Below are positions 1-10,689 of a DNA stretch of 64,000 nt, piece by piece (position 1 is the first letter of the stretch; the number at the start of each line of letters is the position of its first letter). Under the pieces are notes generated by a model. The model saw only the letters and a list, made by a program, of their open reading frames with translations, ran no database searches and had not been told where the DNA came from. The position numbers were made by a program, and so were the translations under genes. Origin of the DNA: Polynucleobacter sp. MWH-P3-07-1 (GTDB lineage: Bacteria > Pseudomonadota > Gammaproteobacteria > Burkholderiales > Burkholderiaceae); NCBI RefSeq assembly GCF_018687555.1, contig NZ_CP061296.1, positions 1 to 64,000 on the forward strand. The letters are read 5' to 3'.

Positions 1-1224
1 AAAAAGACGTTTTCTGACCGCTTTCAAGAATTGGCAACACAATATTTTGGCCAATCTACGACCCTGAACTTTGTCTTAGATGTTGAGGGGGCGGCCCCTG
101 AAGTAGTTCCGGCTAGAGGCGGGGCAGCGCCAATGTCAAGCATTGAGGCCGCGGGCCCTGAAGATAATCCAGTGCTGGTTGAGCAAGTTTTTGAGATTGA
201 AGACCACTCAAAATTAAACCCCAACCTCACTTTTGAAACCTTTGTAACCGGCAAAGCCAACCAGTTGGCTCGTGCCGCATCCATTCAGGTTGCCCACAAT
301 CCCGGTAGTTCCTATAACCCCATGTTTTTATATGGTGGTGTTGGCTTGGGTAAAACCCACCTCATTCATGCAATTGGTAACCACCTTCTTAAAGAAAAGC
401 CAAACGCCAGAATTCGATATATCCATGCAGAGCAATATGTTTCTGATGTTGTGAGGGCTTATCAACAAAAGGCGTTTGATCGATTCAAGCGCTACTATCA
501 CTCCTTAGATTTGCTATTAATCGATGATATTCAATTCTTTAGTGGAAAATCTCGCACTCAAGAAGAGTTCTTTTACGCCTTCGAGGCCTTATTAAGCAAC
601 AAGGCACAGGTCATTATTACCAGCGATACCTACCCTAAGGAAATGGCTGGTATTGATGACCGATTGATATCCCGTTTTGATTCAGGCCTGACAGTAGCAA
701 TTGAACCCCCCGAGCTTGAGATGCGCGTGGCAATTTTGATGAGAAAGGCTGCGGAAGAGGGCATACCGATGAGTGAGGATGTTGCCTTTTTTGTGGCAAA
801 ACACCTGCGCTCCAATGTAAGAGAGTTAGAGGGGGCCTTGCGTAAAATTTTGGCCTTCGTCCGGTTTCATGGGCGAGAAGTAACCATTGATGTGGCTCGA
901 ACCGCCCTTAAGGATTTGTTGTCGATTCAAAACCGACAGATTTCTGTTGAGAACATTCAAAAGGCGGTAGCAGACTTTTACAGCATTAAAGTTGCCGATA
1001 TGTACTCCAAGAGGCGTCCTGCCAATATTGCTCGGCCACGCCAGATTGCGATGTTTATGGCTAAAGAGCTAACCCAGAAAAGCCTGCCCGAGATTGGGGA
1101 GTTGTTTGGTGGGCGGGATCACACAACGGTATTGCACGCAGTTCGTAAGGTTGCTGAAGAGCGGGCGCACGATAGCCAACTAAATCATGAGATTCATGTA
1201 ATAGAACAGACACTCAAAGGTTAA
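1..1224 (+). CDS. dnaA: Chromosomal replication initiator DnaA, 5' end missing
   Basis: DnaA binds DnaA boxes at oriC and opens the origin as an ATP-bound filament. The frame is open from base 1, so the start codon and most of domain I lie outside the window; 407 codons remain. The AAA+ module shows a Walker A motif GGVGLGKT (about bases 334-357) and Walker B LLIDDIQ. The C-terminal domain IV ends with the DnaA-box-reading signature [17 protein letters not shown] at base 31 is in frame but is not the true start, because the reading frame upstream already looks like DnaA. The gene is followed directly by the box-rich oriC region and dnaN, the usual bacterial order. Confidence 0.98.
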   Translation, partial: KKTFSDRFQELATQYFGQSTTLNFVLDVEGAAPEVVPARGGAAPMSSIEAAGPEDNPVLVEQVFEIEDHSKLNPNLTFETFVTGKANQLARAASIQVAHNPGSSYNPMFLYGGVGLGKTHLIHAIGNHLLKEKPNARIRYIHAEQYVSDVVRAYQQKAFDRFKRYYHSLDLLLIDDIQFFSGKSRTQEEFFYAFEALLSNKAQVIITSDTYPKEMAGIDDRLISRFDSGLTVAIEPPELEMRVAILMRKAAEEGIPMSEDVAFFVAKHLRSNVRELEGALRKILAFVRFHGREVTIDVARTALKDLLSIQNRQISVENIQKAVADFYSIKVADMYSKRRPANIARPRQIAMFMAKELTQKSLPEIGELFGGRDHTTVLHAVRKVAEERAHDSQLNHEIHVIEQTLKG

Positions 1225-1492
1225 AAAATAGCCTGTGGATAAGGTTGTGGATAGCCCAATGAATAAGTTTGGGGATAGTTGGTGGATAAATTGTGGAAAG
1301 ACTAGTCTTCGTGCAAAAATAGGGTGTTGAGCAAAAGTTATCCAGTTTTTGTTCAGCCCTTATACAAAAGTTTACCACAGGTTTTTTTGATGGTAATGTG
1401 TTGTTAACAAAGCGATTTTTGACTTATCCACCGAAAAACAAAGCCTTATTACTATTACTACTAAGATATATATAAACAAGGATTTAAAAGCA
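1225..1492. other. oriC: Putative oriC: DnaA-box cluster between dnaA and dnaN
   Basis: This gap between dnaA and dnaN holds many matches to the DnaA box TTATNCACA. One perfect box is on the minus strand at 1234-1242 (TGTGGATAA). One-mismatch versions are at 1246-1254, 1281-1289, 1360-1368, 1371-1379 and 1424-1432, with weaker ones at 1270-1278, 1292-1300 and 1338-1346. The right end is AT-rich (TATATATAAA near 1466) and carries a trinucleotide tract fitting DnaA-trios. Placement and density together support the replication origin; function is inferred from the family pattern. Confidence 0.85.
1446..1463 (-). promoter_or_regulatory. DnaA-trio tract of the origin unwinding element
   Basis: The top strand reads as six trinucleotides, TTA TTA CTA TTA CTA CTA. 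On the opposite strand this is the 3'-[G/A]A[T/A]-5' DnaA-trio repeat that guides the DnaA filament onto single-stranded DNA. A near-consensus DnaA box (1424-1432) lies 13 bases to the left and an AT-rich stretch follows to the right, matching the box-spacer-trio-AT layout of bacterial basal unwinding systems. Function is inferred from this layout. Confidence 0.7.
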
Positions 1493-2608
1493 ATGCAACT
1501 CGTTAACACTTCGCGCGATAGCTTATTAAAACCACTGCAGGTGGTGAGTGGAATTGTTGAACGTAGACATACCTTGCCAATTTTGGCAAATCTGCTTTTC
1601 AGAAAAAATGGTGAGAAGGTTTCCTTTGTCTCAACTGATATAGAAATTCAAATTACAACCAATGCCAGCTTTGGGGTTGGTTCAGAGGATGTCACGACAA
1701 CGGTCGCGGCGCGTAAGTTGTTAGACATTCTGCGCGCCTTGCCAGAGGGCCCCGTTGCGCTGAATCTTAAAGACAATAGGATGGTTGTCCAAAGTGGCAA
1801 AAGCCGTTTCTCTCTACAAACTCTTTCCGCATCAGAATTTCCAGTAATGCAAAGCGTTGGTGAGGTTACGGCGAGCTGGAAGATGTCTCAAAAAAGCTTT
1901 CGTCAACTCATTAGTCAGGTCCACTTTGCGATGGCGCAGCAGGACATTCGCTATTACCTTAATGGGATGTTATTGGTCATTGAGGGAAAACAGGTCATTG
2001 CTGTCGCAACCGATGGGCATCGTTTGGCTTACTCACAAGTGGAGTTGAGTGAGACCCCGTCTGGTTCAGGTCAAAAACAAGAAGTCATTATTCCTCGCAA
2101 GACCATCTTGGAGTGCCAACATCTTTTGGAGGAGTCTGATGAGTCGCTAGAGATGAGTCTTACCGCCAATCAAGTGAAGTTCGCCTTTGGTGATATTGAA
2201 CTTATTTCTAAATTGGTTGAAGGAAAGTTTCCAGACTTCCAGCGCGTAATTCCCAAAGGGCAAAAAAATTCTTTAGTGGTTGGACGTGAAGTACTGCAAG
2301 CAGCATTGCAACGTGCTGCAATTTTGACTACAGATAAATTTAAGGGTGTTCGTTTTTCTTTATCCCCCAATCGCATCACCATTCAATCTACCAATGCTGA
2401 GCAGGAAGAAGCTCAAGAAGAAATTGAAACCGAATACGCTGGCGATGCGGTAGAGATTGGTTTTAATGTAAGTTATTTACTCGATGTTTTATCAAACCTC
2501 AAAAACGAAAAAGTTCAAATCAGCTTGGGTGATGCCAATAGTAGTGCTGTAATTACATTACCTGGCTCTGAGAACTTTAAGTATGTTGTGATGCCAATGC
2601 GTATTTAA
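1493..2608 (+). CDS. dnaN: DNA polymerase III beta sliding clamp
   Basis: DnaN forms the ring-shaped dimer that tethers DNA polymerase III to its template. The 371-residue length and three repeated clamp folds match the family. Typical features are the start MQLVNTSRDSLLKPLQ, a central segment around VATDGHRLAYS, and the C-terminal MPMRI ending used by clamp-binding partners. The ATG at 1493 has an AAGGA ribosome binding site at 1478-1482. The gene follows oriC and is separated from gyrB by 11 bases, so dnaN and gyrB are likely cotranscribed. Confidence 0.98.
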   Translation: MQLVNTSRDSLLKPLQVVSGIVERRHTLPILANLLFRKNGEKVSFVSTDIEIQITTNASFGVGSEDVTTTVAARKLLDILRALPEGPVALNLKDNRMVVQSGKSRFSLQTLSASEFPVMQSVGEVTASWKMSQKSFRQLISQVHFAMAQQDIRYYLNGMLLVIEGKQVIAVATDGHRLAYSQVELSETPSGSGQKQEVIIPRKTILECQHLLEESDESLEMSLTANQVKFAFGDIELISKLVEGKFPDFQRVIPKGQKNSLVVGREVLQAALQRAAILTTDKFKGVRFSLSPNRITIQSTNAEQEEAQEEIETEYAGDAVEIGFNVSYLLDVLSNLKNEKVQISLGDANSSAVITLPGSENFKYVVMPMRI

Positions 2609-2613
2609 TTTAG

Positions 2614-5118
<2,505 letters not shown>

Positions 5119-5119
5119 T

Positions 5120-5614
5120 ATGAAAAAGAAAAAGTTAACACCTCCCAAGGTGGACAGATCGCGCATTGCTGTTCAGTCCTCATCGATTCATGGCAAAGGC
5201 GTTTTCGTTGTGAAGCCAATAAAAAAAGGCGAGGCCATTATTGAGTACAAAGGTGAGCGCATCAGCTGGAAAAAAGCAGAGAAGCGCCACCCCCACGATC
5301 CCAAAGATCCAAATCACACCTTCTACTTCTCTCTTGAGGATGGTCGCGTTATTGATGCCAAATATGGCGGTAACGCCGCGCGCTGGATTAATCACTCCTG
5401 TAAGCCTTGTTGCGAAACGCAAGAAGAAATTTATGATGGTGAGCCTCGCGTATTTGTTTTCGCTTTGCGTGACCTAAAACCAGGAGAGGAGCTTTTTTAT
5501 GATTATTCCTTGGGTGTCGAGGGTCGCGTTACCAAGAAAATGAAAAAAGATTACGAATGTCGTTGTGGCGCCAAAAAGTGTCGTGGCACCATGTTAGCGA
5601 TCGAAGAGAAATAA
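5120..5614 (+). CDS. SET-domain lysine methyltransferase
   Basis: A 164-residue SET-domain protein, predicted to transfer methyl groups from S-adenosylmethionine to protein lysines. SET motifs are visible: HGKGVF at 24-29, NHSC at 91-94, and GEELFYDY at 122-129 with the catalytic tyrosine. A post-SET cysteine cluster follows with C147, C149 and C154 (CRCGAKKCRG). The usual asparagine after NHSC is replaced (NHSCKPCC). The start lies one base after the gyrB stop, so translation is probably coupled to gyrB. The N-terminus is very basic (MKKKK). The substrate is unknown; ribosomal, DNA-binding or gyrase proteins are only guesses. Confidence 0.88.
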   Translation: MKKKKLTPPKVDRSRIAVQSSSIHGKGVFVVKPIKKGEAIIEYKGERISWKKAEKRHPHDPKDPNHTFYFSLEDGRVIDAKYGGNAARWINHSCKPCCETQEEIYDGEPRVFVFALRDLKPGEELFYDYSLGVEGRVTKKMKKDYECRCGAKKCRGTMLAIEEK

Positions 5615-5626
5615 ACCACTTATCAA

Positions 5627-5851
5627 ATGTTGTTTATTACTATTCAGGAGCTGGAGGCGGCAATCAACTATTGGCGCAGCCAATCCCCTGCGGCCGGAGA
5701 AGAGCTTACGCTTTGCCTCGAGGCAACCGCTTTAGCGAAACCATATGCCTTAATGATTGTGCAGGGCTCTCAAAGAATGCCAACAGATGTTTTAGATGAG
5801 GGCGCGCGGCTCGCCTTACAGGGCTATTTCAAGGCGACCAAAAACCCATAA
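5627..5851 (+). CDS. Small DUF3717-like protein
   Basis: A 74-residue protein starting 12 bases after the SET gene. The pattern ITIQELEAAINYWRSQSP followed by LCLEATALAKPYALMIV resembles the small DUF3717 proteins of Burkholderiales, from memory of the family. No signal peptide, membrane segment or catalytic motif is evident, and the function is unknown. It seems to end the dnaN-gyrB-SET transcription unit; a weak hairpin AAGCC/GGCTT at 5850-5865 follows the stop. Confidence 0.75.
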   Translation: MLFITIQELEAAINYWRSQSPAAGEELTLCLEATALAKPYALMIVQGSQRMPTDVLDEGARLALQGYFKATKNP

Positions 5852-5948
5852 GCCCCCAAAGGCTTTGTTTAGGGTTATTGCTATATAAACGTCATTGATC
5901 TTGCGGTATTCTCAAGCTCTTGCCTAGAGACAGGGCAGAGGATTTATT
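5852..5948 (+). promoter_or_regulatory. Gap upstream of the ABC transporter operon
   Basis: This short gap contains a weak hairpin (AAGCC 5850-5854, GGCTT 5861-5865) followed by TGTTT, a possible weak terminator. It then has an AT-rich stretch with TATATAA near 5881-5887 that could be part of a promoter for the transporter operon. No convincing -35/-10 pair was found. Confidence 0.3.
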
Positions 5949-6707
5949 TTGCAAGAGACCATACTAAAAACGATTGGGCTAGGAAAGTCCTTTAAAGGCT
6001 TCGCGGCGGTTAGTGACGTTAACCTAGAGGTTGCTCGTGGCAGCATTCATGCTTTGATTGGGCCTAACGGTGCCGGTAAAACCACCTGCTTCAACTTACT
6101 CACAAAATTTCTTGAGCCCACCGCAGGGCAAATCTTGTTTAATGGGCTTGACATCACCGATGAGCGCCCCGCCCAGATTGCGCGTCGCGGAGTAATCCGC
6201 TCATTTCAAATTTCAGCTGTTTTCCCCCATTTAAGCGTTCTGGAAAACGTTCGTGTTGCGCTGCAACAAAGTTTGGGCACTGAATTTTGCTTTTGGAAGA
6301 CGCAGCATTCACTAGCCGCCCTGGACGAGAGGGCTCACGACCTTTTGGGTGAGGTGGGCCTTGACCAGTTTGCGAATGAAGAGGCTATCAGCTTGGCTTA
6401 CGGGCAAAAAAGGGCTCTTGAAATTGCCACCACATTGGCAATGGACCCAGAGTTGATGTTGCTTGATGAGCCTACACAAGGGATGGGACATGAGGATGTG
6501 GAGCGTGTCACCGAATTAATCGATCGGGTTGCCAAAGGAAGAACGGTTTTAATGGTTGAGCACAACATGAAGGTGGTGTCTTCTATTGCTGACCGAATCA
6601 CCGTCTTGCAGCGAGGCTCCGTTTTAGCGGAGGGTTCTTATCAGGAAGTCTCCAGCAATCCGCTAGTGGTTGAGGCATACATGGGCAGCCACGGAGAGTC
6701 TTTGTGA
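5949..6707 (+). CDS. livG: LivG-type ABC transporter ATPase
   Basis: One of two ATPases of a high-affinity importer for branched-chain amino acids or related amides. The 252-residue protein has Walker A GPNGAGKT (38-45), the linker SLAYGQ in place of LSYGQ (148-153), Walker B LLDEP with D173 and E174, and the switch histidine H205 in VEHN. All catalytic residues are present, unlike in its partner. The start appears to be TTG at 5949, preceded by CAGAGGA; no suitable in-frame ATG lies nearby. It overlaps livF by four bases, so the two are coupled. The substrate cannot be read from the sequence. Confidence 0.9.
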   Translation: MQETILKTIGLGKSFKGFAAVSDVNLEVARGSIHALIGPNGAGKTTCFNLLTKFLEPTAGQILFNGLDITDERPAQIARRGVIRSFQISAVFPHLSVLENVRVALQQSLGTEFCFWKTQHSLAALDERAHDLLGEVGLDQFANEEAISLAYGQKRALEIATTLAMDPELMLLDEPTQGMGHEDVERVTELIDRVAKGRTVLMVEHNMKVVSSIADRITVLQRGSVLAEGSYQEVSSNPLVVEAYMGSHGESL

Positions 6708-7408
6708 GCGCCACCGCCTTAGATATTCAAAATTTAGAGTCTTGGTATGGCGAATCTCATATTTTGCATGGAGTGAATTTGTCCATTAAAGAGGGTGAGC
6801 TGGTTACGCTTCTGGGAAGAAATGGGGCTGGGCGAAGCACAATCTTGAAAACCATTTTGGGCCTAACAAGCAGGAGAGTGGGTGCAATCAAAGTGTTTGG
6901 CAAGGACACCATTCAGTTGCCGAGCTATCAAATTGCGCGCCTAGGTGTTGGTTACTGTCCAGAGGAGAGAGGTATTTTTGCCAGCCTCAGCACTGAAGAA
7001 AATTTATTACTGCTGCCCGAAATTGCCCCTGGCGGAATGAGTTTGGATGACATTTATGCCATGTTTCCCAATCTCTACGAGAGACGGCATAGCCCGGGCA
7101 CGCGCTTGTCGGGCGGTGAGCAGCAGATGCTGGCAATGGCGCGCATCCTAAGAACAGGCGCAAAACTGTTATTGCTTGATGAGATCACTGAGGGCCTTGC
7201 CCCGGTCATCGTACAAAAATTGGGTGAGGTTGTGGCTAGTCTGCGAGACAAAGGGTTCACGATCGTTCTGGTTGAACAAAACTTTCGGTTTGCTGCGCCT
7301 TTGGCTGATCGTCATTATGTTGTGGAGCACGGCAAAGTTGTTGAAGTAGTGAATCGTTCCGAGTTAGCTGATAAGGCGGGTTTATTAAATGCCTACCTCG
7401 GTGTTTAG
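6704..7408 (+). CDS. livF: LivF-type ABC transporter ATPase with variant Walker A
   Basis: Second ATPase of the importer, 234 residues, starting at GTG 6704 within the livG stop (GTGA overlap). The Walker A motif reads GRNGAGRS (38-45), so the nucleotide-binding lysine at 44 is an arginine. The signature LSGGEQ (135-140) and Walker B residues D159 and E160 are intact. The switch position is N193 (VEQN), which is common in LivF proteins. The heterodimer with LivG may therefore have one weaker ATP site. Its short loop after Walker B (DEITEGLAP) confirms the LivF branch. Confidence 0.9.
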   Translation: MSATALDIQNLESWYGESHILHGVNLSIKEGELVTLLGRNGAGRSTILKTILGLTSRRVGAIKVFGKDTIQLPSYQIARLGVGYCPEERGIFASLSTEENLLLLPEIAPGGMSLDDIYAMFPNLYERRHSPGTRLSGGEQQMLAMARILRTGAKLLLLDEITEGLAPVIVQKLGEVVASLRDKGFTIVLVEQNFRFAAPLADRHYVVEHGKVVEVVNRSELADKAGLLNAYLGV

Positions 7409-7429
7409 TCTTTTCTAAAGGAGATAGAA

Positions 7430-8653
7430 ATGAAGTTAAAGCAAATCACGGCGGGGCTGGTTGCGTTCACCATGTTCGGCTCAAATCCGATATTCGCGCA
7501 AAGCGCGCCAAAGGTAAGTGGAGATGTTGTGAAGATTGGCGTGCTAACAGATTTGTCGGGCGCTTATTCAGACTTGGCTGGCCCAGGGTCGGTGATTGCA
7601 GCAAAAATGGCTGTAGCCGATTTTTCTAAAGATGGCACCGTGCTCGGCAAAAAAATTGAAGTTGTTAGTGCCGACCATCAAAATAAAGCAGACATTGCTG
7701 CCAATAAGGCTCGCGAATGGTATGACAAAGATAATGTCGATGTGATCGTGGATTTGGTTTCAACCAATACCGCACTTGCAGTAATGGAAGTGGCCGAGCA
7801 GAAAAATAAGATCACTCTAGTCTCGGGCGCTGGATCCACCGCAATTACGAATGAGAAGTGCACGCCTGTGAATGTCCATTGGGCTTACGATACTTATGGC
7901 CTTGCTAACGGAACTGCAAAAGCCGTGGTGAAGCAGGGCAAGAAAAACTGGTACTTCATTACTGCAGACTATGCATTTGGCGCAGCCTTAGAAAATGATG
8001 CTAGCAATGTGGTGAAGGCTGGCGGCGGAAAAGTGCTTGGTGTTAGCAAGGCTCCTTTCCCAAATAATGATTTTTCATCTTATTTGTTAAAGGCTCAAGC
8101 TAGTGGCGCAGATGTTGTTGCTTTAGCAAATGCGGGACAAGATACGATTAACTCTGTTAAGCAGGCCTCTGAGTTTGGCATCAACAAAAAGCAAACCGTT
8201 GTCCCTTTGTTAATGTTCATTTCAGACATTCACTCTCTGGGTCTCCCAACCGCTCAAGGGATGTTTATGACCGAGGGCTTCTACTGGGATCGTGATGAAA
8301 AAACTCGCGCATGGTCACGCCGCTTCTTTGAGCAGCATAAGCGGATGCCAACCATGGTTCATGCGGCCGTGTACTCATCAGTAATGAATTATTTGAAAAC
8401 AGTGCAAGCAGTCGGCACCGATGACACCGCAGTAGTAATGCAAAAACTCAAGTCGACCACAATCGACGATGGACTTTTTAAAGGCAAGATTCGCGCGGAT
8501 GGCAAGTTTGCACATGAAATGTTTTTATTGGAAGTTAAAAAACCAGCCGATGCAAAGAGCCCATGGGACTATTACTATATTCGTGATGTCATTCCAGCCG
8601 CAGACTCATCTATTCCGCTGGCAATGTCTAAATGTAAATTGGTTAAGAACTAA
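7430..8653 (+). CDS. Periplasmic substrate-binding protein of the ABC importer
   Basis: A 407-residue type I periplasmic binding protein that delivers substrate to the LivHM channel. The N-terminus is a signal peptide (basic MKLK, a hydrophobic core, then about PIFAQ-SAPK). The mature start VVKIGVLTDLSGAYSDLAGPG is typical of the LivJ/amide-binding family. A strong AAAGGAGATAG ribosome binding site precedes the ATG, fitting the high level needed for a binding protein. The genes livG and livF lie upstream and livH and livM downstream. The substrate could be branched-chain amino acids, urea or short-chain amides. Confidence 0.88.
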   Translation: MKLKQITAGLVAFTMFGSNPIFAQSAPKVSGDVVKIGVLTDLSGAYSDLAGPGSVIAAKMAVADFSKDGTVLGKKIEVVSADHQNKADIAANKAREWYDKDNVDVIVDLVSTNTALAVMEVAEQKNKITLVSGAGSTAITNEKCTPVNVHWAYDTYGLANGTAKAVVKQGKKNWYFITADYAFGAALENDASNVVKAGGGKVLGVSKAPFPNNDFSSYLLKAQASGADVVALANAGQDTINSVKQASEFGINKKQTVVPLLMFISDIHSLGLPTAQGMFMTEGFYWDRDEKTRAWSRRFFEQHKRMPTMVHAAVYSSVMNYLKTVQAVGTDDTAVVMQKLKSTTIDDGLFKGKIRADGKFAHEMFLLEVKKPADAKSPWDYYYIRDVIPAADSSIPLAMSKCKLVKN

Positions 8654-8661
8654 GTTAAACC

Positions 8662-9582
8662 ATGTTTGAGCTTTTAGGAATCACTCCACAAGGGCTAGTT
8701 GCACAGCTCTTGGTGGGGCTGATTAACGGTTCGTTTTATGCTATTTTGAGTTTGGGGTTGGCCATTATTTTTGGCCTCCTCAACATCATTAATTTTTCTC
8801 ATGGTGCTCAGTACACCATGGGCGCATTTGTTGCTTGGATAGGCTTCACCCAAATTGGCCAATGGCTTGGTTTTCCAGACTTAAGCATCAATTATTGGTT
8901 TGCTTTAATTTTGGTGCCTCTAATTATGGCGGGCTTTGGCCTGATTCTTGAGCGCACCATGTTACGCAGGCTCTATCACCTCGATCACCTTTACGGCCTT
9001 CTGCTGACGTTTGGTCTGGCTTTAATTATTGAGGGCCTGTTTCGTGACTGGTATGGCATCTCGGGTGAGAGTTATCCAGCACCCGAATTACTCCAAGGGG
9101 CTATCCCGCTGGATGCTATTGGAATCATTTTGCCCAAATATCGTATTTGGGTTGTTGTGATTTCAATGATTGTTTGTTTTTCAACTTGGTATGTGATTGA
9201 GCGCACTAAGCTTGGTGCCTATCTGCGGGCTGGAACTGAGAACCCAAAACTATTGCAAGCTTTTGGCGTCAATGTGCCACTCATGATTTCCTTGGCCTAC
9301 GCATATGGCGTAGGACTTGCAGGATTTGCTGGTGTGCTTGCTGCACCCATCTTTCAAGTAAATCCTTTAATGGGCTCAAACCTGATCATCATTGTTTTTG
9401 CTGTAGTGGTTATTGGTGGAATGGGCTCGATCATGGGCGCCATCTTGACTGGTCTTGGTTTGGGTTTAATCGAGGGGTTAACAAAAGTGTTTTACCCAGA
9501 GGCATCTAGCGTTGTTATTTTTGTCATCATGGCGATCGTTTTGTTATTGCGCCCTGCTGGTTTATTTGGGCGAGAAAAGTGA
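8662..9582 (+). CDS. livH: LivH-type permease of the ABC importer
   Basis: A 306-residue integral membrane permease with about eight hydrophobic segments, forming the inner-membrane channel with LivM. The N-terminal pattern VAQLLVGLINGSFYAILSLG and the following IIFGLLNIINFSHG are diagnostic for LivH. A later segment contains the AGFAGVLAAPIF and VVIGGMGSIMGA loops that contact the ATPases. It starts eight bases after the binding protein gene and precedes livM by 13 bases, so the five genes form one operon. Confidence 0.9.
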   Translation: MFELLGITPQGLVAQLLVGLINGSFYAILSLGLAIIFGLLNIINFSHGAQYTMGAFVAWIGFTQIGQWLGFPDLSINYWFALILVPLIMAGFGLILERTMLRRLYHLDHLYGLLLTFGLALIIEGLFRDWYGISGESYPAPELLQGAIPLDAIGIILPKYRIWVVVISMIVCFSTWYVIERTKLGAYLRAGTENPKLLQAFGVNVPLMISLAYAYGVGLAGFAGVLAAPIFQVNPLMGSNLIIIVFAVVVIGGMGSIMGAILTGLGLGLIEGLTKVFYPEASSVVIFVIMAIVLLLRPAGLFGREK

Positions 9583-9595
9583 GCATGGACGCGCT

Positions 9596-10525
9596 ATGAA
9601 TCAGAGCACAAAATTACTTTATGCCATCTTGTTGTTAATCGCAGCACTGCTGCCACTGCAAGACTTTATTTATCTGGTGTTTGCCATGAAGGTGCTGTGT
9701 TTCGCACTTTTTGCTTGTGCATTTAATTTGTTGCTTGGCTTTACTGGCCTTTTGTCTTTTGGCCATGCTGCGTTTTTTGGAAGCGCCGCATACATCACTG
9801 CCTATTTTTGTAAAGAGATCGGCGCTTCCCCAGAAATCGGAATTTTGCTCGGCGTATTCGGCTCTGCTGTATTGGGCCTGTTGATTGGGGCTCTAGCCAT
9901 TCGTCGTCAAGGCATTTATTTTGCGATGGTGACTTTAGCGTTATCACAGATGGTTTACTTCTTGGCTGTACAACTTCCCTATACCGGTGGCGAAGATGGC
10001 ATTCAAGGCGTGCCTAGAGGAATGTTGTTTGGTTTGCTTGACCTAAGCAACGATGTGCATATGTATTACTTTGTGCTTGCGGTCTTCGTTTTTGGTTTTG
10101 CGCTCATTATGCGAACTGTGTATTCGCCCTTTGGCCAAATTCTGAAAGCCATTCGAGAGAATGAGCCTCGTGCAATTTCTTTGGGCTACGACGTTGATCG
10201 CTTTAAGCTGATTTGCTTTGTGATTTCTGCCGCCCTTTCAGGTTTAGCAGGCTCAACAAAATCTTTGGTATTTCAGCTGGCAACCTTGACTGATGTCCAT
10301 TGGCACATGTCAGGAGAGGTGGTTTTGATGACCCTCCTTGGCGGCATGGGTACGATTTTGGGCCCGGTAGTTGGTGCAGGCGTTGTGGTCAGCCTACAAA
10401 ACTATCTAGCCAATATTGGCTCATGGAGCACCATTGCCACTGGCTTTATCTTTGTGGTTTGCGTTCTCGCGTTCCGGCGCGGGGTCGTGGGTGAAATTAG
10501 CGCTTTCTTCAAAATTAAGCATTAG
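9596..10525 (+). CDS. livM: LivM-type permease of the ABC importer
   Basis: Second channel subunit, 309 residues when started at ATG 9596. An upstream in-frame start at 9512 would overlap livH and adds residues unlike the family, so 9596 is preferred. Conserved LivM segments are FNLLLGFTGLLSFGHAAFFG, AIRRQGIYFAMVTLALSQM and the EAA-like loop ENEPRAISLGYDVDRFK. The last hydrophobic helices follow LLGGMGTILGPVVGAG. It is the final gene of the importer operon. Confidence 0.9.
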   Translation: MNQSTKLLYAILLLIAALLPLQDFIYLVFAMKVLCFALFACAFNLLLGFTGLLSFGHAAFFGSAAYITAYFCKEIGASPEIGILLGVFGSAVLGLLIGALAIRRQGIYFAMVTLALSQMVYFLAVQLPYTGGEDGIQGVPRGMLFGLLDLSNDVHMYYFVLAVFVFGFALIMRTVYSPFGQILKAIRENEPRAISLGYDVDRFKLICFVISAALSGLAGSTKSLVFQLATLTDVHWHMSGEVVLMTLLGGMGTILGPVVGAGVVVSLQNYLANIGSWSTIATGFIFVVCVLAFRRGVVGEISAFFKIKH

Positions 10526-10612
10526 CGTTCCTGGCTGCTAAAAAATAGACATTTAATAATTTATTCATTTAAATCAGTAGCTTAGGTCATTATCGGCGTA
10601 CTCGAAGTAATT

Positions 10613-10626
10613 TATTGGGCCCAATA
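10613..10626. repeat. 14-bp perfect palindrome upstream of mnmG
   Basis: TATTGGGCCCAATA is a perfect 14-base palindrome, ending nine bases before the parS-like palindrome at 10636. It may be an operator or a regulatory protein site in the mnmG promoter region. No known binding protein is recognised. Confidence 0.45.
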
Positions 10627-10635
10627 ATCGGGTTT

Positions 10636-10651
10636 GGTTTCACGTGAAACC
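10636..10651. promoter_or_regulatory. parS-like palindrome over the mnmG promoter
   Basis: GGTTTCACGTGAAACC has the full 14-base core GTTTCACGTGAAAC of parS and differs from the consensus TGTTTCACGTGAAACA only at the two outer bases. It is a perfect palindrome. It overlaps a possible -35 element (TTCACG, 10639-10644), so ParB binding could affect mnmG transcription. ParB binding is inferred from the sequence and from parB lying 3.4 kb downstream. Confidence 0.7.
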
Positions 10652-10667
10652 TACAAAATGCTATGAT
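10639..10667 (+). promoter_or_regulatory. Putative mnmG promoter
   Basis: A -35-like TTCACG (10639-10644) and a -10-like TATGAT (10662-10667) are spaced by 17 bases, 22 bases ahead of the mnmG start. The -10 is a five-of-six match; the -35 is a four-of-six match and lies inside the parS-like palindrome. Confidence 0.5.
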
Positions 10668-10689
10668 CATCGCCCTGCTAGGGTAAAAC

